Shown here: in pieces, positions 1-8,988 of the stretch
How the letters are laid out: each line of letters begins with the position of its first letter
Numbering within the stretch: the stretch's first letter is position 1
NCBI GenBank assembly: GCA_014379815.1
Contig: JACMLA010000726.1
Span: 1-24,596, forward strand
Direction: 5' to 3'
DNA: 24,596 nucleotides
Source: Bryobacteraceae bacterium
Lineage (GTDB): Bacteria; Acidobacteriota; Terriglobia; Bryobacterales; Bryobacteraceae
Notes under the pieces: generated by a model
What the model was told of the DNA's origin: nothing
What the model saw: the letters and a program-made list of their open reading frames with translations, nothing else
The model's database searches: none
Program-made: the position numbers and the translations under genes

Positions 1-2
1 CA

Positions 3-1688
3 CAATTCATCCCGCATCATTGCGTGGAGCGCCTCTACCCCGTCACCGACCCGCACAGTCCCGAAGGAGAAAAGCTCGGTCGCATTCCGTATTCCGAAGC
101 CTGGTTCTGTGCCCTTGGGACCACTCTTGTCAGGCATACGCACGCGCTATTCCGGGCACCCTTCAAGCTGATCGCCCTCGATTGCGATAACACGTTATGG
201 CACGGCATCTGCGGCGAGGACGGCCCCGAAAACGTGGTCCTCGATCCCGGCCGGAGAGCACTCCATGAATTCATGCTGGATCAGCGCGAAGACGGCGTGC
301 TGCTCGCAATGAACAGCAAGAATAATGAAGAAGACGTCAAGGAGACGTTCCGGGTCCACCCTGAATTCCCACTGCAATTACGTCACTTCGTCACGTGGCG
401 GCTCAACTGGGAGCCCAAGGCGTCGAATCTGCAATCGATGGCGTCACAGCTAGGGCTTGGCACCGACAGCTTCCTGTTTCTCGATGACAATCCCAAAGAA
501 TGCGCGGAACTTGCCAGCGCTCTGCCGGAAGTTCTGACATTGCCTCTGCCGGAAGCCGCCGAAGATATTGAGCACTTTCTGCATCACATCTGGGCATTCG
601 ATCACCCCGTCGTCACAGAAGAAGACCGCAAGCGAAGCGCCTATTATGCACAGGCTGCCGAGTTCGGGAATGAAGTCCAGCGAGCCCGCAGCATGGCCGA
701 TTTCATCGCTTCGATCGACTTACGTGTAAACGTCCAGCCACTGAATCTGGCACAATTACCGCGAGTCTCACAGCTCACCCAGCGTACAAATCAATTCAAC
801 ACCACGACGATTCGAAGATCGGAATCTGAAATTCGCGGAATGCTGGATTCTTTCACCGTGCTGACCGCCGAGGTCACGGACCGCTTTGGCGACTACGGCC
901 TCGTGGGAGTCATGATTCTTCAAGCTGAGTCTGACGGGATCCTTGTCGACACCCTGCTCCTCAGCTGTCGGGTGCTGGGGCGGGGTGTCGAACATCGCAT
1001 GCTGGCAGAGGCGGCCGGGTTGGCAATCGCAGCGGGAGTCGAGCAGGTTCATGTTCCTTTTTTTCACACCGGGAAGAACAAGCCTGCGCTGGATTTCGTG
1101 AACTCTCTACCCGCGGCAGCCCGGGTCTCTCAGGCGGACGGATTCGTTCTTACTCTCGACGCGGATCAGATCGCGCAGCTCGAATGGAAGCCCTCGGTTC
1201 CGGCTCAGCAAAGTGCCGAGGCACCCGCTACACGGTCAGTATCGACTGCAGCCAGAACGGTGGATTACCTGCGTATCGCGACGCAATTGTCCACGGTGCC
1301 CGATATTCAGCGCGCCATGCGTGCGGACCCGGAAGGAGCTTTCGGGCGAGGCCTGACGAACACAGAGTATCGGCTTGCCGTCATCTGGTCCGATCTGCTG
1401 CAACGGCCAAACGTTCTCCGCGAGGACAACTTCTTCGACCTCGGTGGCCACTCTCTGGTCGCCGTCTTGCTGCTGATGCGGATCCAGGAAACCTTCGGTG
1501 TCGAGCTGGCGATCGACGATGTCTACACAGGTGGCCTGACACTTTCCGGCCTCGCCGCGCGGGTCGAAAGCGCACTGGCAGGCGAACTCGATCCTACCGG
1601 ATACGCGGAACTACTCGCCGAAATTGAGAGCATGACCGATGAAGAGGCTCGGGAACTGCTGGCACGCGAAGACGGTCCGCCTCGATGA
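3..1688 (+). CDS. FkbH-like HAD/acyl carrier protein didomain (5' partial)
   Basis: The reading frame is open to the left edge, so the start lies outside; an in-frame GTG at 24 gives 554 residues (numbering used here). Residues about 45-200 form a HAD-superfamily domain: DCDNT at 53-57, Ser98 in the NSKNN segment, Lys132 in WEPKASN, and FLDDNPKE at about 152-159. Residues about 205-380 form the FkbH C-terminal transferase-like half, with the family-typical SCRVLGRGVE block at 314-323. Residues about 440-525 are an acyl carrier protein with FFDLGGHSL and phosphopantetheine Ser477. Characterised FkbH proteins dephosphorylate 1,3-bisphosphoglycerate and load a glyceryl unit on an ACP for polyketide or hybrid peptide assembly. 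Fusion to its own carrier fits that role; the actual product is unknown. It is followed directly by the glycosyltransferase-thioesterase gene, probably in one operon. Confidence 0.88.
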   Translation, partial: QFIPHHCVERLYPVTDPHSPEGEKLGRIPYSEAWFCALGTTLVRHTHALFRAPFKLIALDCDNTLWHGICGEDGPENVVLDPGRRALHEFMLDQREDGVLLAMNSKNNEEDVKETFRVHPEFPLQLRHFVTWRLNWEPKASNLQSMASQLGLGTDSFLFLDDNPKECAELASALPEVLTLPLPEAAEDIEHFLHHIWAFDHPVVTEEDRKRSAYYAQAAEFGNEVQRARSMADFIASIDLRVNVQPLNLAQLPRVSQLTQRTNQFNTTTIRRSESEIRGMLDSFTVLTAEVTDRFGDYGLVGVMILQAESDGILVDTLLLSCRVLGRGVEHRMLAEAAGLAIAAGVEQVHVPFFHTGKNKPALDFVNSLPAAARVSQADGFVLTLDADQIAQLEWKPSVPAQQSAEAPATRSVSTAARTVDYLRIATQLSTVPDIQRAMRADPEGAFGRGLTNTEYRLAVIWSDLLQRPNVLREDNFFDLGGHSLVAVLLLMRIQETFGVELAIDDVYTGGLTLSGLAARVESALAGELDPTGYAELLAEIESMTDEEARELLAREDGPPR

Positions 1689-1754
1689 CCTCATCGATGT
1701 CCATATGACGACCCCATCGATGTCCATATCGATGACCTCATCGATGTCCAAATC
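1684..1754 (+). repeat. Three-copy ~24-bp tandem repeat at a gene junction
   Basis: Three adjacent near-identical units lie at 1684-1706 (23 bp), 1707-1730 (24 bp) and 1731-1754 (24 bp), each containing the core ATCGATGTCCA. The first unit contains the stop codon (1686-1688) of the FkbH-ACP gene. The array runs up to the ATG at 1756 that matches the natural start of the first glycosyltransferase domain. In the frame of the downstream gene the array supplies several further ATG codons (1705, 1720, 1732, 1744) and encodes a Met/Ser/Thr-rich stretch. It looks like recent slippage or duplication. Confidence 0.85.
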
Positions 1755-4700
1755 GATGCGCGTTCTGCTGACGGCGAATGCTTCCTACTACCCGCCCAAA
1801 GGAGGTTCCACCCGAAGCAATCTGCTCTGGCTCGAACATCTGGCCAGTAAGGGTCATCAGTGCCGGGTCGTTTGTGTAGCCGATGGCGACCAGCCAGACA
1901 CCAGGCACGTCAGCGGAGGCCTCGAGATCTTCGCCGTTCGTGAGTTAAGCCGGCGCACGCAGGTTCTTTACAACGAAATCCGGACCTTCCAGCCAAACTG
2001 GGTCCTCGTGTCGAGCGAAGATGTCGCGCACACTCTGCTCCGTGCGGCGTATGCGGCAGCGCAGGATCGGTTCATCTATCTCGCGCACACTCCCCAGTGG
2101 TACCCGTTCGGCCCCGCAAGCTGGCATCCGGATCGTGCCGCAACCGATGTCGTCCGCAAAGCACGCGCCGTTGTCGCAATCGCCCGGACGACTGCGGACT
2201 ACATCAGGCAGCACGCAGGCGTCAACGCTCACGTAATTCACCCGCCTACATACGGTCAGCCTCCATGGCCCCGATTCGGATCATTCGATCGCGGGTATGT
2301 GTTGATGGTCAATCCATCCATCGTGAAAGGGATCGCCATCTTTCTGGAGCTGGCGGCACGCTTTCCTCAGGTTGAGTTTGCCGGGCTTGCCGGTTGGGGA
2401 ACAACCTCGCAGGATCGCGCCGCAATGCACCGGCTACCCAATATCCGGGTGCTCGACAGCGTCCCGGACATCGATGACGTGCTGGCAGATGCGCGATTGT
2501 TGCTGATGCCTTCCCTGTGGTTCGAAGGCTTCGGACTAATCGCCATGGAAGCCATGCTCCGTGGACTTCCCGTAGTGGCCAGCGACTCTGGCGGGCTCGT
2601 AGAAGCCAAGGCTGGCACAGGCTATGTGATCCCTGTCCGTCCCATCGAACGCTTTGAATCTGCCTTCGATGAAACTCACATGCCCCGGCCCGTCGAGATC
2701 CCCCAGAACATCGAACCGTGGGTGGACGCGCTCAATACTCTGCTCACAAATCCCAAGGCGTACGCGGAAGAATCGGAGCGGTCGCGCGTCGCAGCAGAGA
2801 AGTTCGTACAGGCCCTCGACCCAGCGGATTTCGAGCGTCTCCTGCTGGAATTGCCCCAGCAACCTCTGCGTATTCTGCTGGCGCACAACTCGCTGTACTA
2901 CCCTTCGCACGGCGGAGGCGACAGGTCCAACCGTCTGCTTATGGAGGCCCTTGCGCAGCGCGGACATCAGGTGCGTGTCGTCTCCCGCGTCGCTGCATTT
3001 GGAACGGCTGATGGAGACAACCTTCTGAGCGATCTCAGGCAGCGCGGAGTTCGGGCCGATCTCGTCGAAGACGGCGCCATTGGATATACCCTCAGCCGCG
3101 TAGACGTACTCACTGTAGCGTACGAATCTACCCTCCGGCAGGTGTTCTCCCGTCAGCTGGAACAGTTCGATCCCCAGATCATCATCACGTCCACCGATGA
3201 CCCCGGGCAGCTCCTGTTCGACCTCGCAATACGATCGGCGACCGCCCGTGTCGTGCACTTAATTCGGGCCACCATCGCAGTCCCATTTGGGCCCGACAGT
3301 TCCAGCCCCAGCAGCGCCAAGTCAGAGGTCCTCAAGAACGCCGATGCAGTAGTTGGTGTCAGCAACTACGTGGCAAAGTACGCACAGGAATTCGGCGGTC
3401 TGGAAGCAGTACACGTACCGATATCGTTGCTGGAGTCTGGTCCCGAGCCTCCATACCTCGGCCGGTTTGAAAATCAGTACGTCACAATCGCAAATCCCTG
3501 CGCTGTGAAAGGGATCGGCATCTTCCTCCAGCTTGCCGACCGGATGCCGCACGTGCAGTTCGCCGCAGTCCCCACATGGGGGACGAATCCGGACGACTAT
3601 CTCGAATTGCGAGCGCGTTCCAACGTCATAATCATGCCGCCTGTCGATGATATCGACGAGCTATTTGCAATCACCCGGGTTCTCTTAGTGCCATCTGTGT
3701 GGGCCGAAGCCAGATCGAGAATCGTTGTCGAAGCAATGGAGCGTGGCGTTCCCGTAATCTCCAGCGATGCGGGCGGACTACCGGAAGCCCACATGGGCGT
3801 GGATTACGTGCTGCCCGTCAATCTGATCCGGCAATACCAGGCAGCGATAGACGTCAACATGGTTCCCGTGGCTGAAGTCCCTCCTCAGGACATCGCGCCC
3901 TGGGAGTCTGCCCTGCAACGTCTGCTTAACAATCGCGATCATTGGGACCAGATCTCGAAGCAGTCACGAGAGGCAGCGCTCGCGTACGCAAGAGATCTCT
4001 CTGTGGCCCCGTTCGAGGCGCTCCTGCACTCCGTTCTGCAGAATCCGAAAGCCCGGAGGAGTAAGCCGGAACTCTCAGATGACAAGAAAAAGCTCCTGGC
4101 ATTGCGGCTCAGGCAGAGATCGTGGCTGGCTGGAACAGAGGCCTTGCGCAGTGAAGACGCCGCGTTGATCTGTCTGCCATGGGCAGGGGGTGGCACGCTG
4201 CAGTATCTGCGCTGGCGCGACTCTTTGAAGAACGTAGCCATTCCCGTTGCAGTGCGTTTGCCGGGTCGGGAATCGCGGATGACAGAGCCTCTTTTCACCA
4301 GCATGTCGGCACTGCTGGACGCAATCGGTCCGGCTGTAGCAAGGCTCGGGAAAGAACGCGCGTTCAGTCTGTTCGGGCACAGCATGGGCGCTGGCATCGC
4401 ATTTGAGCTGTGCCGGTGGCTGCTGGCTCGCGGAGAATCCTTACCGCGTACGCTGATCGTAAGTGCGGCCCGTGCTCCAAAATTCCGTCGCGCTGCCTTG
4501 AACGGACCGGATCCCTCGGACGAAGACTTGCTGTTAGAAAGCCACCTTTCCCAACAGGAAAAGGACCTGCTGCTGCCTGCGCTACGGGCAGACGCCCATC
4601 TGTATCGTCGCCACGTCTTCACGCCCGGCCCGCCGCTGGAGATTCCAGTCTTTGCCTATGGCGGCGCGGAGGACGTCCGGGTCTCACCGGAGCACATAGC

Positions 4701-4830
4701 AGGTTGGGCAGAGGAAACCACAGCGAGCTTCCTTCAAAGAACGTTTGCAGGAGATCACTTCTATCTAGCCGGCAGCGAGGCCAATGTCCTCAGTTGTCTC
4801 CGCAGCGACCTGGCGTCGGGGCTCAGGTAG
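1705..4830 (+). CDS. Tandem GT4 glycosyltransferase - type II thioesterase fusion
   Basis: This is a multidomain enzyme of about 1041 residues. The frame is open back to 1639, but conserved sequence begins at MRVLLTANASYYPP (ATG 1756). Starts at 1705-1744 only add a repeat-encoded Met/Ser tail; no clear ribosome site decides between them. Numbered from 1705: first GT-B family-4 domain about 18-385, with VKG near 207 and an EX7E motif (EGFGLIAME, 274-282); second GT4 domain about 387-780, with VKG and EX7E (EARSRIVVE, 668-676); an NRPS-like linker helix near 790-805; and a GrsT/TEII-type alpha/beta hydrolase about 818-1038 with Ser893 (FGHSMGA), Asp990 and His1018. The two GT halves are similar throughout, indicating internal duplication. 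Likely role: glycosylating a carrier-bound or released natural product and editing mis-primed carrier proteins. Sugar and acceptor cannot be told from sequence. Confidence 0.88.
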   Translation: MTTPSMSISMTSSMSKSMRVLLTANASYYPPKGGSTRSNLLWLEHLASKGHQCRVVCVADGDQPDTRHVSGGLEIFAVRELSRRTQVLYNEIRTFQPNWVLVSSEDVAHTLLRAAYAAAQDRFIYLAHTPQWYPFGPASWHPDRAATDVVRKARAVVAIARTTADYIRQHAGVNAHVIHPPTYGQPPWPRFGSFDRGYVLMVNPSIVKGIAIFLELAARFPQVEFAGLAGWGTTSQDRAAMHRLPNIRVLDSVPDIDDVLADARLLLMPSLWFEGFGLIAMEAMLRGLPVVASDSGGLVEAKAGTGYVIPVRPIERFESAFDETHMPRPVEIPQNIEPWVDALNTLLTNPKAYAEESERSRVAAEKFVQALDPADFERLLLELPQQPLRILLAHNSLYYPSHGGGDRSNRLLMEALAQRGHQVRVVSRVAAFGTADGDNLLSDLRQRGVRADLVEDGAIGYTLSRVDVLTVAYESTLRQVFSRQLEQFDPQIIITSTDDPGQLLFDLAIRSATARVVHLIRATIAVPFGPDSSSPSSAKSEVLKNADAVVGVSNYVAKYAQEFGGLEAVHVPISLLESGPEPPYLGRFENQYVTIANPCAVKGIGIFLQLADRMPHVQFAAVPTWGTNPDDYLELRARSNVIIMPPVDDIDELFAITRVLLVPSVWAEARSRIVVEAMERGVPVISSDAGGLPEAHMGVDYVLPVNLIRQYQAAIDVNMVPVAEVPPQDIAPWESALQRLLNNRDHWDQISKQSREAALAYARDLSVAPFEALLHSVLQNPKARRSKPELSDDKKKLLALRLRQRSWLAGTEALRSEDAALICLPWAGGGTLQYLRWRDSLKNVAIPVAVRLPGRESRMTEPLFTSMSALLDAIGPAVARLGKERAFSLFGHSMGAGIAFELCRWLLARGESLPRTLIVSAARAPKFRRAALNGPDPSDEDLLLESHLSQQEKDLLLPALRADAHLYRRHVFTPGPPLEIPVFAYGGAEDVRVSPEHIAGWAEETTASFLQRTFAGDHFYLAGSEANVLSCLRSDLASGLR

Positions 4831-6057
4831 TATCCCAGCGAACGCCGCCCAGGCCCAGGGCAAAGCGGTCAGGGTGCTGAACAGGCCGGCCACAAGTCCA
4901 ATCTCGCGCGGATCGTGGCGAATCGTCGCGAGACTCGCAACACTCATCGAGACCATCATCGTGGCATTGTTCATCGCTTCCGATGTGCTGAACACTCGTC
5001 CCCGAAGCGCGTCCGGAATGTGAGTCAACAGCATCGTCCGGTTCTGGACGTTGTTCGCGCCCATAGCAATCCGTGACAGAGCGATAAAGCAGATGCCTCC
5101 AACCAGGCCAACCTGACTAAAGGCAACGTACGAGAGTCCATGGATCAAAAAGTTAATCCACACCGCGTGCAGATACTGGCCGTAGCTGAGACGGCGTCCC
5201 ATCTGGTGGCCGATCACGCCCCCAATCACGAGTCCAACGCCCGCAAAGCCCCAGATCAGTCCGATGCCTGCAGCACCCCGACCGTAAACCGAACTCCCGA
5301 AGAGCGTGAACAGGATCTGCGCCGCGCCGCCTCCGGTCGACCAGCCAACGCCCGCCAGCAGGATGGCCAGCACCAGTGGCGTTTGACGGATCCATGTCAG
5401 GCTCTCACTGAAATCGGCCCAGAAATGACTCCGATGTGTTTCGTGCGTTTCCACTTCTTCCCGGGCCGCACGAAATCCGCTCTCCGACTTCAGCTTCCAC
5501 ACTGCAAACGCGCTAAACACAAATGACAACGCATTGGCAACGAAGGCCCACTTGTACCCAAACTGCATCGTGCTCAGACCGCCGAGCATCGTGCCAAAAG
5601 TCAGGGTCAGCCAGCCCGTCGTCTGCGTCACCGCATTTGCAGTGTGTAGTTCCTCAGGTGCCGCAATGCGAGGCAACACCGCGGAACGTCCACTGCTGAA
5701 AAACGGAGAAGCAAATGTCAACAAGCCGCTGAGCAAATACAGCAGCCAGTGCTGTCGATGCGTAAGCACCAGGACAAACAGAATCGCAATGACGGCCCTC
5801 ACCAGATCGCTGGCAATCATGATCTTGCGGCGATCCATCCGATCTAACGCGACCCCTGCGAATGGAGCCGCAAGGATAGCCGGTAGCGTCCGGGCGATCA
5901 TCACGCCGCCCACCACCGCACCGGAGCCACTCACGTCATACGCAAGGCTCAGGACCGCAATGCTGTTGAAGTGGTCGCCGATCTCGCTGATCACTTGCCC
6001 GGACCATAAGTATCTGTAGTTACGGTTGCGGGCTACAAGTGACCAGAATCCATTCAC
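4765..6057 (-). CDS. MFS transporter, enterobactin-exporter-like (MFS_3)
   Basis: A 430-residue inner-membrane protein with about twelve hydrophobic segments. The N-terminus ([18 protein letters not shown]) and the [10 protein letters not shown] loop at about 70-80 are typical of the MFS_3/EntS-type exporter group. It probably expels a small molecule by proton antiport; the substrate is unknown. The start is GTG at 6057, and its GTGA overlaps the accC stop by 4 nt, so translation is probably coupled and the gene is the last member of the ilv-acc run. Its 3' end overlaps the convergent thioesterase gene by 66 nt. Position suggests it may serve either the neighbouring biosynthetic cluster or the operon that expresses it. 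Confidence 0.87.
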   Translation of the reverse strand: MNGFWSLVARNRNYRYLWSGQVISEIGDHFNSIAVLSLAYDVSGSGAVVGGVMIARTLPAILAAPFAGVALDRMDRRKIMIASDLVRAVIAILFVLVLTHRQHWLLYLLSGLLTFASPFFSSGRSAVLPRIAAPEELHTANAVTQTTGWLTLTFGTMLGGLSTMQFGYKWAFVANALSFVFSAFAVWKLKSESGFRAAREEVETHETHRSHFWADFSESLTWIRQTPLVLAILLAGVGWSTGGGAAQILFTLFGSSVYGRGAAGIGLIWGFAGVGLVIGGVIGHQMGRRLSYGQYLHAVWINFLIHGLSYVAFSQVGLVGGICFIALSRIAMGANNVQNRTMLLTHIPDALRGRVFSTSEAMNNATMMVSMSVASLATIRHDPREIGLVAGLFSTLTALPWAWAAFAGILPEPRRQVAAETTEDIGLAAG

Positions 6058-7409
6058 GCAGAGTGCTTCTTATGCAAGTAGCGGTCAAGGAAATGAGTGT
6101 TTAGGTTCCCCGCCGCAAACTCGGGATCGGCCATGATGCGCTGTTGCAGGGGTATCGTCGTGTGGATTCCTTCCACGACAAACATGCCCAGTGCTCTGGA
6201 CATCCGCGCAATGGCTTCGGTCCGGTCCGCTCCGTAGACAATCAGCTTGGCTACAAGTGAGTCGTAATAGGGTGAAACAATCGCGTCCGTGTAAGCGGCC
6301 GTGTCGACCCGCACCCCGATGCCACCGGGCAGATTCAAGCCCGTGATCTGGCCTGCCGAGGGGACAAACGTTTCGTGATGCTCGGCATTGATGCGGCACT
6401 CGATCGCGTGCCCCCGGAACTCGATTGGCTCTGTCACGATCTCGCTCAGCTTTTCTCCTGCTGCGATCCTGAGTTGCGCCTTAACCAGATCGATGCCCGT
6501 CACCAGTTCGGTTACCGGATGCTCCACCTGAATGCGCGCGTTCACTTCAATGAAGAAGAGCTGGCCGTTCTCATCCATCAGAAATTCAACCGTGCCGGCG
6601 TTGGTATAGCCAACGGCCTTCATCGCCGCAGTCACACGCTGGCTGACTTCGCTGCGCAACTTCGGGGATACCGCAGGCGACGGCGCTTCTTCCACCAGCT
6701 TCTGGTGACGACGCTGGATCGAGCACTCGCGTTCGCCGAGAATCTGAACATTGCCGTGGTGATCGGCCAGAACCTGAAACTCGATGTGACGCGGTGCGGA
6801 GATGAACTTTTCGATATAGACGTCAGAGCACGAGAACGCTGCGCCGGCTTCGGTCTGTGCCTGGGCGAGATTCGCTTCCAGCTCCGCTTCGTTACAGACA
6901 ACACGCATCCCGCGTCCACCCCCGCCTGCAGCGGCTTTGATGATCACCGGATAGCCAATCTGGCGTGCAATCGCGCAGCCTTCGTCGACCGTTCGTACAA
7001 CACCCTCTGAGCCTGGCAGAATCGGTACTCCAGCCCGCTCCATCAACGCACGCGCGCGCTGCTTCAGACCCATGTCTCGGATCACGGACGGCTTCGGTCC
7101 GACAAAGATGATGCGGGATTGCTCGCACACTTCCGCAAACTCAGCGTTCTCGCTCAGGAAGCCATAGCCGGGGTGAATCGCGTCCACGTTCGTGATCTCT
7201 GCTGCGCTGATCACCGACGCAATATCGAGATAGCTGCGCGAACTGTGAGCCGGGCCAATGCAGACAGCTTCGTCGGCAAACCGGACATGCAAGCTGTTGC
7301 GGTCAGCTTCCGAGTACACCGCCACGGTCCGGATACCAAGGTCACGACAGGCACAAATCACGCGAAGGGCGATTTCGCCGCGATTCGCGATCAGGACTTT
7401 GTGAAGCAT
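6054..7409 (-). CDS. accC: Biotin carboxylase subunit of acetyl-CoA carboxylase
   Basis: A 451-residue ATP-grasp enzyme of normal family length that carboxylates the biotin on AccB using bicarbonate and ATP, the first step of malonyl-CoA and fatty-acid synthesis in the cytoplasm. Visible are the N-terminal pre-ATP-grasp fold ([12 protein letters not shown]), Lys116 and Lys159, the glycine-rich ATP loop GGGGRGM at 162-168, metal ligands Glu275 and Glu288, and Arg292 in [12 protein letters not shown]. The usual NTR is NAR here, a small deviation beside the catalytic arginine. The gene lies 3 nt after accB and overlaps the following MFS gene by 4 nt. The carboxyltransferase genes accA/accD are not in the window. 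Confidence 0.97.
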   Translation of the reverse strand: MLHKVLIANRGEIALRVICACRDLGIRTVAVYSEADRNSLHVRFADEAVCIGPAHSSRSYLDIASVISAAEITNVDAIHPGYGFLSENAEFAEVCEQSRIIFVGPKPSVIRDMGLKQRARALMERAGVPILPGSEGVVRTVDEGCAIARQIGYPVIIKAAAGGGGRGMRVVCNEAELEANLAQAQTEAGAAFSCSDVYIEKFISAPRHIEFQVLADHHGNVQILGERECSIQRRHQKLVEEAPSPAVSPKLRSEVSQRVTAAMKAVGYTNAGTVEFLMDENGQLFFIEVNARIQVEHPVTELVTGIDLVKAQLRIAAGEKLSEIVTEPIEFRGHAIECRINAEHHETFVPSAGQITGLNLPGGIGVRVDTAAYTDAIVSPYYDSLVAKLIVYGADRTEAIARMSRALGMFVVEGIHTTIPLQQRIMADPEFAAGNLNTHFLDRYLHKKHSA

Positions 7410-7412
7410 GCC

Positions 7413-7886
7413 TTACGCCGGACGAATCGCAAACAGCGATTCTCCGTACTCCACCGGCCTGCCATTTTCAACTAGTTTGCTGATTACCGTGCCGGACACA
7501 TCGGATTCAATCTCGTTCATCAGCTTCATGGACTCGATAATGCACAGCACCTGCCCTGCAAGTACCTTGTCACCCACCTTGACGAACGGGGCGGAGCCAG
7601 GCGACGACGATTCGTAGTAAGTGCCGACGATCGGAGACTTGACGTAAGTGGGACTGTCCTCTATTGCTGCTGGCAGATCTGCGGGCACGCCTGAAGGGGC
7701 AGGGGAGGCATAAATGGCCGCGCTGGGCGCCACGCCGGCAGAAGTCGCAGGCAGAATGATTTCCTGGGAGGAAGCAAAGTTGGAGCGCCGGATACGGACT
7801 CTGTTTTCACCTCGGGCTACTTCCAGCTCGGCGATACCGGTCTCATGAACGACCTGGATCAGCTCTTTAATCTCTTCAATGGTCAT
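7413..7886 (-). CDS. accB: Biotin carboxyl carrier protein of acetyl-CoA carboxylase
   Basis: A 157-residue protein with the normal AccB layout: an N-terminal helical segment with basic residues (about 1-40), an Ala/Pro-rich flexible linker (about 45-78), and a C-terminal biotinyl domain (about 80-156). The biotin acceptor is Lys121 in the motif ESMKLMNEI; most family members have EAMK. It carries carboxybiotin between AccC and the carboxyltransferase. ATG at 7886 is 10 nt after the peptidase gene, with no strong ribosome site, so translation may depend on the upstream gene. Confidence 0.96.
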   Translation of the reverse strand: MTIEEIKELIQVVHETGIAELEVARGENRVRIRRSNFASSQEIILPATSAGVAPSAAIYASPAPSGVPADLPAAIEDSPTYVKSPIVGTYYESSSPGSAPFVKVGDKVLAGQVLCIIESMKLMNEIESDVSGTVISKLVENGRPVEYGESLFAIRPA

Positions 7887-7896
7887 AGCAAACGGG

Positions 7897-8988
7897 TTAA
7901 ACGACTACAAATTCCTTAGAGGTGGGAGTGAGGATTTCGCATCCATTTCGGGTTACCAGAACGGTGTCTTCGATGCGGACTCCTCCGAAACCTTCCAGGT
8001 ACGCACCTGGCTCGATCGTGATTGCCATACCCTCCTGCAATCGGGTTTTATCCGTACGACCGATTCTTGGTGGCTCATGGATTTCAAGGCCAAGTCCGTG
8101 GCCAGTGGAATGGACAAATACTTCGGCCAGACCATGCTGTTTCAAGACCTGCCTTGCAGCCCGATCCACTGAGCTGGCTGTCTTACCAGGCCGCACAGCG
8201 TCAATTGCTGCCAGCTGCGCTTCCAGAACCGCACGATACAACTTTTTGGCCTTCGTACCAGGCGAACCCTTCGTACCCGGCAAACCAAGATGCACCACCC
8301 GGGTCATGTCACTGCAGTAGCCCCCGAGGAGGGCACCAACATCCATTAATAATAGCCGATTCGTGCCAAGCGGCTGGGAACCTGGAGTCGCATGCGGGAG
8401 AGCCGAACGTTCCCCGGCGGCAACAATCGAGGCAAAGGCACTTCCCTCAGCTCCAAACCGGCGCTGTCCATAGTCGATTTCGGACGCCAGTTCGTTCTCT
8501 GTCATCGCTGGCCGGATCTTCAGCAATGCCCGGTCATACGCACGCGAGTTGATCAATGCGGAGCGGCGTATCGCATCGATCTCATCCTCTGACTTCACCA
8601 TTCGGAGTCGCTCCACAAGTGGCGGAAGCGGCACGCACTCCAGCGTCCGCGCCGCTTTCTGGATGTACAGCATTGTGGAAACGTGCATCCTCTCAGGCTC
8701 AATGCCAAGCTTGCGAATCCGCAAGCGGGCAACCAGTTTTAGGACTCCAGGCAGGAAAGAGTTCCGCGCAATGACCACGCGGCAGTCGCTTTCCGCCGAG
8801 GCTTGCAACGTATACCGGGGATCGGTGAAGAGAGTGGCTGAGTCCTCCAACACCAGCAACATGGCATGACTCCCGGTGAACCCGGACAAGTAACGCACGT
8901 TGGGCAGTCCGGAGATCAGCGCCGCTTGTACCTTTTGCTCCGCGAACTGGGCGGTCAGAGCAGTTCGGCGTTGCGCAAGCGTACTCAC
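7897..8988 (-). CDS. Xaa-Pro aminopeptidase/dipeptidase, M24B family
   Basis: A 363-residue cytoplasmic metallopeptidase expected to cleave next to proline in short peptides. A creatinase-type N-terminal domain (about 1-125) precedes a pita-bread catalytic domain (about 130-360). All five dimetal ligands are present: Asp216 (MDVGA), Asp227 (CSDMTR), His297 (STGHGLG), Glu326 (IEPGAY) and Glu340 (VRIED). Between ligands two and three there is a small insertion produced by an 18-bp in-frame duplication. The start is GTG at 8988, overlapping the preceding gene's stop as GTGA. In many bacteria a pepP/pepQ-like gene precedes accBC, often with efp; here efp is absent. It could be labelled pepP or pepQ, so no symbol is given. 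Confidence 0.93.
   Translation of the reverse strand: MSTLAQRRTALTAQFAEQKVQAALISGLPNVRYLSGFTGSHAMLLVLEDSATLFTDPRYTLQASAESDCRVVIARNSFLPGVLKLVARLRIRKLGIEPERMHVSTMLYIQKAARTLECVPLPPLVERLRMVKSEDEIDAIRRSALINSRAYDRALLKIRPAMTENELASEIDYGQRRFGAEGSAFASIVAAGERSALPHATPGSQPLGTNRLLLMDVGALLGGYCSDMTRVVHLGLPGTKGSPGTKAKKLYRAVLEAQLAAIDAVRPGKTASSVDRAARQVLKQHGLAEVFVHSTGHGLGLEIHEPPRIGRTDKTRLQEGMAITIEPGAYLEGFGGVRIEDTVLVTRNGCEILTPTSKEFVVV
8251..8286 (-). repeat. 18-bp in-frame tandem duplication inside the M24 peptidase gene
   Basis: Two adjacent 18-bp copies at 8251-8268 and 8269-8286 differ at two positions. They encode a doubled six-residue unit (PGTKGS then PGTK) in the loop after the second metal ligand. The reading frame is kept and the ligands are unaffected. 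Confidence 0.85.

Noticed and set aside
6375..7010. A 211-codon + frame inside accC
   Set aside because: It is antisense to a fully conserved accC and shows no domain, a typical GC-rich shadow frame.
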